A DNA stretch of 64,000 bases from Paraherbaspirillum soli (lineage in GTDB: Bacteria; Pseudomonadota; Gammaproteobacteria; Burkholderiales; Burkholderiaceae_D), in NCBI RefSeq assembly GCF_042654985.1, contig NZ_JBHSMT010000029.1, positions 1 through 64,000 on the forward strand. The letters run 5' to 3'. The notes beneath the pieces were generated by a model. It was not told the origin of the DNA. It searched no databases and saw nothing but the letters and a program-made list of their open reading frames with translations. The translations under genes and the position numbers were made by a program. The stretch's first letter is position 1; each line of letters opens with the position of its first letter. Below, piece after piece: positions 32,167 to 40,812 of the stretch.

Positions 32167-33714
32167 ATGACCACCCTGACCATCGTCAAGCAAGAAGATC
32201 TCATTGAGTCGGTAGCCGCTGCACTCCAGTACATCAGCTATTACCATCCGGTTGACTATATCCAGCATCTGGCCCGCGCCTACGAACAGGAACAGAATCC
32301 GGCAGCGAAAGACGCCATCGCCCAGATCCTGACCAATTCCCGCATGTGCGCCGAGGGCAAGCGCCCAATCTGCCAGGACACCGGCATCGTCAACGTTTTC
32401 CTGAAAATCGGCATGGATGTGCGCTTTGAAGGCTTCAAGGGCTCGATCACCGACGCCGTCAACGAAGGCGTGCGGCGCGGTTACATGAATCCGGACAACA
32501 TGTTGCGCGCCTCGATCGTGGCCGATCCATTGTTTGAACGCAAGAACACCAAGGACAACACGCCTGCCGTGGTGCATATGGAAGTGGTGCCCGGCAATAC
32601 GGTCGACGTGCAGATCGCAGCCAAGGGCGGCGGCTCGGAAAACAAAACCAAATTCGCAATGCTGAATCCATCCGACTCGCTGATCGACTGGGTGATGAAG
32701 ACGGTCCCGACCATGGGCGCGGGCTGGTGCCCGCCGGGCATGCTCGGCATCGGCATCGGCGGCACGGCCGAAAAAGCCATGCTGATGGCAAAGGAAGTGT
32801 TGATGGAAGACATCAACATGTACGACCTGCTCAAGCGCGGCCCGCAAAACAAGACTGAAGAATTGCGGATTGAACTGTTCCAGAAAGTGAACTCGCTGGG
32901 TATCGGCGCCCAAGGCCTGGGCGGCCTGACCACGGTGCTCGACGTCAAGATCATGATGCACCCGACCCATGCGGCATCCAAACCGGTGGCGATGATCCCG
33001 AATTGCGCGGCGACCCGCCACGGCCATTTTGTGCTGGACGGCTCCGGCCCGGCCTATATGGAACCGCCGTCGCTGTCCGAATGGCCGGAAGTGCATTGGG
33101 TGCCGGACACCGAAAAATCCAAGCGGGTCGATCTCGATACGCTGACCAAGGAAGAAGTGGCTTCCTGGAAACCGGGCCAAACCTTGCTATTGAACGGCAA
33201 GATGTTGACCGGTCGCGACGCCGCCCACAAGCGGATCCAGGACATGCTGGCCAAGGGCGAAAAATTGCCGGTCGATTTCACCAATCGCGTGATTTATTAC
33301 GTCGGCCCGGTTGATCCGGTGCGCGACGAAGTGGTCGGCCCGGCCGGCCCAACCACCGCCACCCGGATGGATAAATTTACCGACATGATGCTGGAGCAAA
33401 CCGGCCTGATCTCGATGATCGGCAAATCGGAGCGCGGCCCGGTAGCAATCGAGGCGATCAAGCAGCACAAGTCTGCTTATCTGATGGCAGTCGGCGGCGC
33501 CGCTTACCTGGTGTCGAAGGCGATCAAATCGGCACGAGTGCTCGGTTTTGAAGACCTGGGCATGGAAGCGATTTACGAATTCGACGTCAAGGATATGCCG
33601 GTCACCGTGGCTGTCGATTCGAACGGCATCTCGGTCCATAACACCGGCCCCAAAGAATGGCAGGAACGGATCGCCCACGCGTCGCTGTCGCAGATCGCAG
33701 TAACCACCGCCTGA
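32167..33714 (+). CDS. fumA: Class I fumarate hydratase (4Fe-4S)
   Basis: 515 residues from MTTLTIVKQEDLIESVAAAL; the open frame begins 16 codons earlier but that part is not homologous. N-terminal alpha domain with CAEGKRPICQDTGIVNVFLK and GWCPPGMLGIGIGGTAEKAM supplying cluster cysteines; then PNCAATRHGHFVLDGSGPAY and the C-terminal beta domain (DRVIYYVGPVDPV-like NRVIYYVGPVDPVRDEVVGP, GPTTATRMDKFTDMMLEQTG, GKSERGPVAIEAIKQHKSAY). It interconverts fumarate and malate in the TCA cycle with an oxygen-sensitive iron-sulfur cluster. murI begins 12 bases after its stop. Confidence 0.95.
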   Translation: MTTLTIVKQEDLIESVAAALQYISYYHPVDYIQHLARAYEQEQNPAAKDAIAQILTNSRMCAEGKRPICQDTGIVNVFLKIGMDVRFEGFKGSITDAVNEGVRRGYMNPDNMLRASIVADPLFERKNTKDNTPAVVHMEVVPGNTVDVQIAAKGGGSENKTKFAMLNPSDSLIDWVMKTVPTMGAGWCPPGMLGIGIGGTAEKAMLMAKEVLMEDINMYDLLKRGPQNKTEELRIELFQKVNSLGIGAQGLGGLTTVLDVKIMMHPTHAASKPVAMIPNCAATRHGHFVLDGSGPAYMEPPSLSEWPEVHWVPDTEKSKRVDLDTLTKEEVASWKPGQTLLLNGKMLTGRDAAHKRIQDMLAKGEKLPVDFTNRVIYYVGPVDPVRDEVVGPAGPTTATRMDKFTDMMLEQTGLISMIGKSERGPVAIEAIKQHKSAYLMAVGGAAYLVSKAIKSARVLGFEDLGMEAIYEFDVKDMPVTVAVDSNGISVHNTGPKEWQERIAHASLSQIAVTTA

Positions 33715-33725
33715 TCGCAGGACTT

Positions 33726-34601
33726 ATGACAGCAGGCGATATCACTGCCAACATGCCGACGGGGAAAGCTGCGCCCATCGGCATTTTTGATTCCGGCGTC
33801 GGCGGCTTGTCAGTGCTGCGCCATATCCATCAACACCTGCCGCACGAAGATCTGCTGTATTTTGCCGATACCGCCTACGCGCCCTATGGCGACAAATCGG
33901 AATCGGTGATCTCGGCACGTGCGCTGGGGGTTGCCGAATTCCTGCTGCAGCGTGGCATGAAGGCGTTTGTGGTTGCCTGCAATACCGCCACGGCGGCGGC
34001 GATCCAGGCGATACGCGCCGCCTATCCAGCCTTGCCCGTCATCGGGATCGAGCCCGGATTAAAGCCGGCTGCACTGCAAACCCGCAGCAAAATCGTCGGC
34101 GTGCTGGCAACCAAAGTCACGCTGACCAGCGCCCGCCTGATCGCGCTGCAACAACAGATTGCCGAGACCAGCGGGGTGCAGTTCCTGCTCCAACCTTGTG
34201 TCGGCCTGGTCGATCAGATTGAAAAAGGCGAGTTGCGCTCCGCCGGCACCGCGCTGCTGATTCAGCGCTATGTATCGCCGTTGATCGCACAAGGCGCCGA
34301 CACGTTGGTGCTGGGTTGCACCCACTACCCTTTCGTCCGTCCCTTGATCGAGGAAATCGTGCATAAGATCAACGGCAAACCGGTCGCGATTATCGAGACC
34401 GGAGATGCGGTCAGCCGGCAACTGACAAAAGTCCTGGCCGAAGCTGAACTGTTGCAGAAGAACCAGCGAGAAAGCAGCTTGATCGCCTTCACTACGGGCA
34501 GTCTATCGGCATTGGAAACCGCGTTTTCGAACTTGTTACACCTACACCCGGCCGTGCTGCATGTCGAAACAATGTCGATGTCAGAAAAATCTCGTCATTA
34601 A
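33726..34601 (+). CDS. murI: Glutamate racemase
   Basis: 291 residues. It makes D-glutamate for peptidoglycan. Motifs: APIGIFDSGVGGLSVLRHIH, YFADTAYAPYGDKS, the first catalytic Cys in VVACNTATAAA, and the second in TLVLGCTHYPFVRPLI. I take the ATG at 33726 (AGGA close upstream); MPTGKAAP at 33753 is an alternative. Only 11 bases separate it from the fumarase stop, so it is probably co-transcribed. Confidence 0.95.
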   Translation: MTAGDITANMPTGKAAPIGIFDSGVGGLSVLRHIHQHLPHEDLLYFADTAYAPYGDKSESVISARALGVAEFLLQRGMKAFVVACNTATAAAIQAIRAAYPALPVIGIEPGLKPAALQTRSKIVGVLATKVTLTSARLIALQQQIAETSGVQFLLQPCVGLVDQIEKGELRSAGTALLIQRYVSPLIAQGADTLVLGCTHYPFVRPLIEEIVHKINGKPVAIIETGDAVSRQLTKVLAEAELLQKNQRESSLIAFTTGSLSALETAFSNLLHLHPAVLHVETMSMSEKSRH

Positions 34602-34702
34602 GTAATATTTTATTTGCCAGATGACAGCTTGCTTTGTATAATAGCCAGCTTGTTCCAGTACTGAACCAGAAGCATCAATTCAGTAACCAGTATCAAATCA
34701 GT

Positions 34703-34779
34703 GGTGGCTGTAGCTCAGTTGGTAGAGTCCAGGATTGTGATTCCTGTTGTCGTGGGTTCGAGCCCCATCAGCCACCCCA
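34703..34779 (+). tRNA. tRNA-His (GTG)
   Basis: 77 nt including the extra 5' G(-1) typical of histidine tRNAs and an encoded CCA. Acceptor GTGGCTG/CAGCCAC, anticodon GTG in GGATTGTGATTCC, T-loop GGTTCGAGCCC. Confidence 0.96.
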
Positions 34780-34787
34780 AAGAATTC

Positions 34788-34817
34788 AAGGGATTTCGTG
34801 AAAGCGGAATCCCTTTT
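34788..34817 (+). terminator. Intrinsic terminator after tRNA-His
   Basis: AAGGGATT (34788-34795) pairs with AATCCCTT (34808-34815) and is followed by a T-run. Confidence 0.85.
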
Positions 34818-35030
34818 TTCATTTCTGCTCGCCACATCCAAACTGCGAACACAGTCCCGCCCCGCCGCCACTACTACTTACAAACACCCAACGCCTAATG
34901 TGAAATTAACATTCCGCGTTGTGCATCATGGCCTTCTGGTAATACAATTAACTTTTATGTCGAAACAGCAATACGTGGAAATATTACCGGAGATTCATTG
35001 CCGATAGCTCGAATGGCTTAAGCACCGCCT

Positions 35031-35273
35031 TCACAAAAGTGTTTTTGCGGACGGCTTATTCAATTCCGGCCAGACTTCATGCCAATTCTCCGGAAACATT
35101 TCACGGCGCGTCACCTGGCCCTCAGTTGCCTTTTCAATCTTTGGACCAAATCCTAACGGGATCGGTCGCTTGCCGCTGGCCCAGCGACTGACATCAGAAG
35201 CATGCGCATCAATTTCGCGGCAAAGTCGGGACATTCTTCCGCGTTCGATTGATAAGTATGTTTTCAGATCCAT
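35031..35273 (-). CDS. Cro-like small DNA-binding protein
   Basis: 80 residues. MDLKTYLSIERGRMSRLCRE, then IDAHASDVSRWASGKRPIPL is the helix-turn-helix of the YdaS/Cro type (antirepressor-like proteins that oppose CI). The rest (FGPKIEKATEGQVTRREMFP) fits. It diverges from a CI-like repressor across 83 bp containing four TAGCG half-sites, the arrangement of a lysis/lysogeny switch. No phage structural or integrase genes accompany it here. Confidence 0.8.
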   Translation of the reverse strand: MDLKTYLSIERGRMSRLCREIDAHASDVSRWASGKRPIPLGFGPKIEKATEGQVTRREMFPENWHEVWPELNKPSAKTLL

Positions 35274-35290
35274 AACAACATTGTAGTTAA

Positions 35291-35345
35291 TCGCTAAAAT
35301 AAATCAATAGCGAATCACTTCTTCTAATATTTAGCGTTTTGCTAT
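35291..35345. promoter_or_regulatory. Operator region of the CI/Cro-like pair
   Basis: Four half-sites: TCGCTA (35291-35296), TAGCGA (35308-35313), TTAGCG (35331-35336) and GCTAT (35341-35345). The first two form a perfect inverted pair around 11 bp; the last two form a closer inverted pair. This is where a CI-like dimer and Cro-like protein would compete. Confidence 0.6.
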
Positions 35346-35356
35346 CTAATAAGCAC

Positions 35357-36076
35357 ATGAAAACAATTGGCGAAATCCGGCGAGACAACCTTTTATATGC
35401 CATCGAGCGTTTTAAGAAGGCTGAGAGACTCGCGCGCACGGCCCACGTTTCTGCGGCCTACATCAGTCAGTTAAAAAACTGCGCACCAGAAAGCAGTACT
35501 GGCAAAGTAAAAAACATGGGTGACGACGTTGCCAGGAGGATCGAGATTGCCCTCGGCGAACCGATCGGCTGGATGGATACTTCGCACAAGCACACCGCTC
35601 AGCAAGAAAGGGCGGTGTACCCGGCAGACAACAACCTGGACGAAACCACGTTGGTCGTAAGTAATGCGGCAATTCCAATGGGGCTCAATTTCAGTCGACC
35701 GGAGAGCACGCACATCGTTGAAACAATGAACGTGACCAGAGCATGGGTGCGCGGCAACCTGACCGCGCTGACCGGCACTGAAAATCTTGCGATACTGTCG
35801 GCCAGCGGCGATTCCATGGCGCCGACGTTCAACGACGGCGATTTGCTTCTGGTTGATAGGGGCGTCAGGGAGATCCACCTGGATGCCATCTATGTCATTT
35901 CAAGAAATAACGAGTTGTTTATCAAGCGCGTGCGGCAACGGCTGCAGGATGGCGCCATCATCATCAAATCCGACAATCCCTTATATGGCCCGGACGATAT
36001 TGTGGAACATGCCGAACGCGATCAATTAGTGGTTTTGGGCCGCGTGGTGTGGGCCTGGAATGCGCGCAAGCTATGA
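35357..36076 (+). CDS. CI/LexA-like S24-peptidase repressor
   Basis: 239 residues from MKTIGEIRRDNLLYAIERFK. N-terminal DNA-binding domain (RLARTAHVSAAYISQLKNCA, MGDDVARRIEIALGEPIGWM), linker, then the S24 self-cleavage domain with the nucleophile in LSASGDSMAPTFNDGDLLLV and the lysine in NNELFIKRVRQRL. It would repress itself and the divergent Cro-like gene and be inactivated by RecA-stimulated self-cleavage during DNA damage. Probably a phage-derived orphan regulator. Confidence 0.88.
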   Translation: MKTIGEIRRDNLLYAIERFKKAERLARTAHVSAAYISQLKNCAPESSTGKVKNMGDDVARRIEIALGEPIGWMDTSHKHTAQQERAVYPADNNLDETTLVVSNAAIPMGLNFSRPESTHIVETMNVTRAWVRGNLTALTGTENLAILSASGDSMAPTFNDGDLLLVDRGVREIHLDAIYVISRNNELFIKRVRQRLQDGAIIIKSDNPLYGPDDIVEHAERDQLVVLGRVVWAWNARKL

Positions 36077-36423
36077 CGCCTGGATAGAGCGGTTGGCAGC
36101 AAACTGAGATTTAAAACCGCATAGACTCCACCAAGCCCCCGGCATTCAGACCCTGCCTACATGCATAGGAGGGTGCCGATCCCGCATCCCCGGAAAAGAA
36201 ATAATCGAGCAATCCGCTGCTGTTGTTTCTTTTTCTCTTTTTCACCCTTGCAAATAACAATGTGATTATTCAAATAATTTTTTCCTGCGCTTGATGTAGC
36301 TGCTAGCTATAGCAATCCGTCAATTCAGCTAATATAACAAAGCGGAAAACGATTAAGGCTACAGCAGATCGCAAAGTCCTGGCGCCTTTCACGCAGCGCA
36401 AGCCGAATTGGCGAAGGCACTCA
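36077..36423. other. Intergenic stretch without a gene
   Basis: AT-rich spacer between the repressor and the GMC oxidoreductase gene, both of which end here (convergent). I see no convincing open frame, tRNA or T-tailed hairpin, and no duplicate of the tRNA-His 3' end that would mark a phage attachment site. Confidence 0.5.
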
Positions 36424-38019
36424 TCACCCCGCATGGATCAAGTCCACCGCCTTCTCGGCAATCATGATCGTCGGCGCGTTGGTATTGCCGCCGATGAGCG
36501 TCGGCATGATTGACGCATCGACCACCCGCAGCCCTTGTACGCCGTACACGCGCAACGCCGGATCCACCACCGCCAGCGGATCGACGCCCATTTTGCAGCT
36601 GCCTACCGGATGGTAAACCGTATCCACGCGCGCTCTTAACACGGCACGAATCTCATCGTCGGAATGGACATCCGCAGTCAGCGCATCTTGCTTGGCATAA
36701 GCCGCCAATGCAGGCGTGTTCATCAGCTTACGCGTCAGCTTGAAGCCTTCCAGCAAATCTTCAAGATCCTGCGGGTGATCCAGGAACTTGGGGTCGATCA
36801 GCGGGGCATCCTGCGGATTTTTACTCTGTAGCCTGACGTCGCCGATACTCTTGGGACGCAGCAGACAGACGTGACAGGAAATTCCGTGGCCCATGTGCAA
36901 TGTGCGCGCATGGTTCTCCACTCTTGCCACCACCAGATGCAATTGCAGATTGGGTGCCGGCAGCTCTGGATGCGTCTTCAGAAAACCGCCGCATTCAGCG
37001 AAATTGCTGGTGAGCATGCCACGCCGCTCCTTGCGATAACGCTGCATTTCCTTGATCATTCGGGCCGAGCCGCCCAATGAAATGCCGAAAGTATCCAGAT
37101 TGTCCGACTTATAGCCAAAGACAAAGTCGGGATGATCTTGCAGGTTCTTGCCGACACCGGGCAGATGATGTTGCAGCGCAATGCCATGCTTGCGCAAGTC
37201 CTCGCCATCACCTATCCCCGAAAGCATCAATAACTGCGGCGATTGGAATGCGCCTGCAGCGAGAATCACTTCGCGGCGGGCGCGCACCTGCCGTATGTTG
37301 CCGCCCTGCCGTATTTCTACCGCCACGGCGCGTCCCTGTTCGATGATGACCCGTTGGGCATATGCCCCCGTTTCCACCTGCAGATTGTGACGTCGGCCGA
37401 GATGGGGCATCAAATAGGCACGTGCGGCACTCCAGCGTTCACCATTCTTTTGCGTGACCTGATAGCTGCCGAGTCCTTCCTGTTGCTCGCCATTGAAATC
37501 TGACGTTGTCGGGTAGCCGGCTTGCCGTGCGGCCTCGATAAAGTGTTGATGTATCGGATTGTCGGTTCGCAGCTGACTCACCCACAGCGGGCCGTCGTTG
37601 CCATGCCACGCATCGACGATGTGTTCGTTATGTTCTGATTTCTTAAAGTAAGGCAGCACATCGTCAAAAGACCAGCCGGTGTTGCCAAGCGCTGCCCAGT
37701 GATCGTAATCCGAGCGATGGCCGCGTGTGTAGATCATCACATTGATCGCCGAAGACCCACCCAATGCTTTGCCGCGCGGCTGATAACCACGACGGCCGTT
37801 GAGGCCCGCTTGCGGCACGGTCTCGAAGGCCCAATTGTTGAGTCGGGTCGGCACCATGGCCACGGCGCCAACCGGCATCTTCACTGCCCAGCTGTCGCCG
37901 CGCCCGCCGGCCTCCAATAAACAGACCGAAGTGCCCGGATCTTCGCTCAGGCGGCCCGCCATCACGCTGCCGCCGGAACCGCCGCCCACCACGACAAAAT
38001 CAAATTCTTCGTTCGCCAT
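36424..38019 (-). CDS. GMC-family oxidoreductase (choline dehydrogenase-like)
   Basis: 531 residues from MANEEFDFVVVGGGSGGSVM, which carries the FAD-binding GxGxxG. GMC signatures are PRGKALGGSSAINVMIYTRG and, in the second half, GAFQSPQLLMLSGIGDGEDL. The active-site His is in RVDTVYHPVGSCKMG and the partner in VVDASIMPTLIGGNTNAPTI. Oxidises an alcohol (choline, a long-chain or sugar alcohol) with FAD; the substrate cannot be told. No betaine aldehyde dehydrogenase lies nearby, which weakens a choline role. Alternative upstream start (14 codons) lacks homology. Confidence 0.92.
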   Translation of the reverse strand: MANEEFDFVVVGGGSGGSVMAGRLSEDPGTSVCLLEAGGRGDSWAVKMPVGAVAMVPTRLNNWAFETVPQAGLNGRRGYQPRGKALGGSSAINVMIYTRGHRSDYDHWAALGNTGWSFDDVLPYFKKSEHNEHIVDAWHGNDGPLWVSQLRTDNPIHQHFIEAARQAGYPTTSDFNGEQQEGLGSYQVTQKNGERWSAARAYLMPHLGRRHNLQVETGAYAQRVIIEQGRAVAVEIRQGGNIRQVRARREVILAAGAFQSPQLLMLSGIGDGEDLRKHGIALQHHLPGVGKNLQDHPDFVFGYKSDNLDTFGISLGGSARMIKEMQRYRKERRGMLTSNFAECGGFLKTHPELPAPNLQLHLVVARVENHARTLHMGHGISCHVCLLRPKSIGDVRLQSKNPQDAPLIDPKFLDHPQDLEDLLEGFKLTRKLMNTPALAAYAKQDALTADVHSDDEIRAVLRARVDTVYHPVGSCKMGVDPLAVVDPALRVYGVQGLRVVDASIMPTLIGGNTNAPTIMIAEKAVDLIHAG

Positions 38020-38181
38020 GCGCCTCCCTGGTTTTGTTTCTTGCTGTGGAAGCCTAAGCAAGCTTCTGCCGCAAATTTAACAGGTGCAAGAGGAACGCGC
38101 TGAGCAAGACTCGGAGAGCATCATCAGGCAATGCTGGATCGTCCAATACTGACGACGCTACAGAAAGATCATGCGCTATTT

Positions 38182-38406
38182 TTAGTGCGCCTTTGACATC
38201 ACAAGCAGCCATTTACGAAATAGCAGTATTTCCAGATGGCCGGCCTGAATGCCTGCGTTACATTCGATAACGGGATGGCTCCTGTAGTGACGCTTGTAGA
38301 AATCGCGGCAGATGAACAACTCACGCTTGCCGAAGCGCATCAGGATCGAGGAAGGGGTGGACTCCATACCAAAGCGGGAGCCGGAGGACATTTCCAAATT
38401 CGTCAT
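38182..38406 (-). CDS. Possible small hypothetical protein
   Basis: 74 residues from MTNLEMSSGSRFGMESTPSS to LLFRKWLLVMSKAH. I do not recognise it. Basic and aromatic (LFICRDFYKRHYRSHP). It has no clear ribosome-binding site, so it could be spurious; it is listed because it fills an otherwise empty stretch. Confidence 0.25.
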   Translation of the reverse strand: MTNLEMSSGSRFGMESTPSSILMRFGKRELFICRDFYKRHYRSHPVIECNAGIQAGHLEILLFRKWLLVMSKAH

Positions 38407-38476
38407 GGCAGCAATTCCAATCACGTTGAAGGGAATTGCACTGTATCACAACTACTGTATATTCATACAGTAAATT

Positions 38477-38527
38477 GCCAGCGTGTATGATTTCCGTCAC
38501 GAATCGTCATGACGTTTGCACGCTGGC
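38477..38527. other. Long inverted repeat downstream of the Pro/Tyr-rich gene
   Basis: GCCAGCGTG (38477-38485) and CACGCTGGC (38519-38527) are perfect 9-bp arms, with an inner CGTCA ... TGACG pair inside the loop. It lies 15 bp after the stop of the small exported protein gene on the minus strand. No T-run follows, so it may be a stability or processing hairpin rather than a simple terminator. Confidence 0.5.
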
Positions 38528-38541
38528 ATATTGCCAGTCTG

Positions 38542-38862
38542 TTAGCGCCGCCACTCGCGCTCACGCCACTCATGTTCGCGCCAACCGCGCTCCCTCCAAT
38601 GATCGTGCCGGTAGCCGTAGTAATACGGCGACGGGTAGTATGCCGGCGCACTGTAGATAACTGGTGGCGCCGGGCGCACATAGACTGGAGCCGGGGCATA
38701 TACGACTGGCGGCGGCTCATAGTAGACCGGCGCTGGTGGCGGGTAGTACACCGGCGCCGGCACGCCGATATTGACCGACCAGTCGACATGACCGGCAATC
38801 GCGGGGCTGGTCAAAATCAGCAAGCTGGTCGCGGCCAGCAATCCGAGCAAAGCTTTTTTCAT
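38542..38862 (-). CDS. Exported proline/tyrosine-rich small protein
   Basis: 106 residues: signal peptide (MKKALLGLLAATSLLILTSP, AIAG), then P-V-Y repeats (PAPVYYPPPAPVYYEPPPVV, YAPAPVYVRPAPPVIY) and a W/R/E-rich tail (HDHWRERGWREHEWREREWR). This is the layout of small PXPV-repeat envelope proteins common in beta- and gammaproteobacteria, whose role is unknown. Stands alone. Confidence 0.7.
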   Translation of the reverse strand: MKKALLGLLAATSLLILTSPAIAGHVDWSVNIGVPAPVYYPPPAPVYYEPPPVVYAPAPVYVRPAPPVIYSAPAYYPSPYYYGYRHDHWRERGWREHEWREREWRR

Positions 38863-38995
38863 GGCAGTTCCTGGTGGGTTAAATGCGTTGGGGTATGACT
38901 ACATTTAACCCGCATTCAGGCGCCGCTGCCACGTACAAGTCGTAAAGCATGTAACAACTTGTGTCGCAGCATGGGAAAAGGTGATTCAGGCGCAA

Positions 38996-39610
38996 TTATT
39001 TAGGCGCGCTCAACATCCGTTCAACGTAGCGCGCAATCAAATCGACCTCCAGGTTGACCTGCTTGCCGACCTTAAGATGTTTCAGTGCAGTCACTTCTAT
39101 CGTATGCGGGATCAGGTTGATCGAAAACAGGCAGCCGTCAGCCACATCTTCAACGCTGTTGACCGTCAGTGAAACACCGTTTACCACGATCGAGCCTTTG
39201 TACGCAAAGTATTTGGCAAGCTCGCGCGGCGCCTTCACTACCAGCTGCCACGACTCGCCAACCGGTTCAAACTTCTGCACCTGCCCCAGACCATCAACGT
39301 GACCGGATACCAGGTGACCGCCCAGGCGCTCGGCCAGGGTCAGCGCCTTTTCCAGGTTGATCTCGCCAGTGGCGTCCAGTCCGACTGTGCAATTGAGGCT
39401 TTCACGCGACACATCCACCGCAAATTCGCGTTCGGTCTTTTCGACCACGGTCATGCAAGCGCCATTCAGCGAAATTGAATCGCCCAAGGCGACATCTGCC
39501 AGCGGCAAGCCGCCGGCATCGACGACCAGCCGGACTCCGGCATCGGCGGCCGAGCCCAGCGCTTGGACGGAAGTAATTTTGCCGATGGCGGCGACGATTC
39601 CTGTAAACAT
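38996..39610 (-). CDS. ribE: Riboflavin synthase alpha chain
   Basis: 204 residues from MFTGIVAAIGKITSVQALGS. Two lumazine-binding repeats: first with DSISLNGACMTVVEKTEREF and VSRESLNCTVG, second with VSGHVDGLGQVQKFEPVGES and KGSIVVNGVSLTVNSVED. Converts two 6,7-dimethyl-8-ribityllumazine to riboflavin. Lies 19 bases after ribD in the same direction, so both are in one transcript. The longer frame to 39664 adds a non-homologous leader. Confidence 0.95.
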   Translation of the reverse strand: MFTGIVAAIGKITSVQALGSAADAGVRLVVDAGGLPLADVALGDSISLNGACMTVVEKTEREFAVDVSRESLNCTVGLDATGEINLEKALTLAERLGGHLVSGHVDGLGQVQKFEPVGESWQLVVKAPRELAKYFAYKGSIVVNGVSLTVNSVEDVADGCLFSINLIPHTIEVTALKHLKVGKQVNLEVDLIARYVERMLSAPK

Positions 39611-39629
39611 GATCGAAATAAGTGAGTGA

Positions 39630-40712
39630 TTAGAATCTTGCAAGGATACGCAAATCCTCGCCAACCTGCATGACCTGGTGAAATTTCAGGGAGAATTTAT
39701 CCTGCAGACTTTCCAGCGCCGGCAGTTCAAACATCCCACGGCCGTCGCCCAAAATGGCCGGAGCCAGATAGACCAGCAGCTCGTCGACGCACGCTTCGCG
39801 AATCAGCGACGCATTCAATTTGGCGCCGGCTTCAACGTGCAGCTCGTTAATCTGGCGTTTGCCGAGTTCAAGCATGACCTGCGGCAGATCGACCTTGCCT
39901 TGCGCATTGGGCAGCACGACGACTTCTGTGCCCCTATCCTGCAGCAAGGCCTGTTTTTCGGCATCGACGATGGCGGTAAATATCAGGGTGCCGCCGCCGC
40001 TCAATATCTTGGCGTCCGGGCTGATGCTTAATTTGCTGTCGACGATCACCCGCAGCGGTTGTCGTGCAAGCTGAATTGCGCGCACCGTCAGTTGCGGATC
40101 ATCTTCCTTGACTGTGCCGATACCGGTCAGGATTGCACCGGCGCGCGCACGCCACATATGGCCGTCGTCACGCGCAGCCTGCGAGGTAATCCACTGGCTT
40201 TGGCCGTTACGCAGCGCCGTTTTTCCATCCAGGCTTGCCGCGACTTTCAGTCGTACCCACGGCTTGCCGCGTTGCATGCGCGAGAAGAAGCCGATATTGA
40301 GTTCGCGCGCCTGCTCCGCCAGCACGCCGGATTCGGTCTCGATGCCGGCGGCTTGCAAACGCGCCAGTCCCTGCCCTGCCACCAATGGATTCGGGTCTTG
40401 CATCGCCGCCACCACTTTGGCTACGCCGGCCCGCACCAAGGCATCGGCACAAGGCGGAGTACGGCCAAAATGACTGCAAGGTTCGAGCGTGACATACACG
40501 GTGGCGCCGCGCACATCGTGACCATGTGCGACGGCAGCGTTGAGCGCTTGTATCTCGGCGTGGTTGCCGCCGGGCGGCTGGGTAAATCCTTCGCCTATCA
40601 CCCGGCCATCCTTGACGATGACGCAGCCGATAGCGGGATTGGGGGCGCTGGATAACAGGCCGTTTTCGGCAAGCTTCAGGGCTTGCGACATCAGAATTTC
40701 GGCCTGGGTCAT
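39630..40712 (-). CDS. ribD: Bifunctional deaminase/reductase RibD
   Basis: 360 residues from MTQAEILMSQALKLAENGLL. N-terminal deaminase with zinc ligands in GGNHAEIQALNAAVAHGHDV and LEPCSHFGRTPPCADALVRA; C-terminal reductase with WVRLKVAASLDGKTALRNGQ, ITSQAARDDGHMWRARAGAI and LHVEAGAKLNASLI. It performs the second and third steps of riboflavin synthesis. Directly precedes ribE. Confidence 0.95.
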   Translation of the reverse strand: MTQAEILMSQALKLAENGLLSSAPNPAIGCVIVKDGRVIGEGFTQPPGGNHAEIQALNAAVAHGHDVRGATVYVTLEPCSHFGRTPPCADALVRAGVAKVVAAMQDPNPLVAGQGLARLQAAGIETESGVLAEQARELNIGFFSRMQRGKPWVRLKVAASLDGKTALRNGQSQWITSQAARDDGHMWRARAGAILTGIGTVKEDDPQLTVRAIQLARQPLRVIVDSKLSISPDAKILSGGGTLIFTAIVDAEKQALLQDRGTEVVVLPNAQGKVDLPQVMLELGKRQINELHVEAGAKLNASLIREACVDELLVYLAPAILGDGRGMFELPALESLQDKFSLKFHQVMQVGEDLRILARF

Positions 40713-40812
40713 GCTGTGTGCTTGGAAATCATTATGGGAGCCATCAGAAAAGGATATTCGCTGATTGTACAAAATATGCCGAAGGCGCAACAGGATGCAG
40801 CACTAACCTCAC

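Noticed and set aside
32140..33180. 346-residue minus-strand frame over fumarase
   Set aside because: Histidine-rich antisense shadow of a well-conserved enzyme.
34779..36423. Phage attachment site at tRNA-His
   Set aside because: No repeated copy of the tRNA 3' end downstream and no integrase gene; the CI/Cro-like pair alone is not enough to call a prophage.
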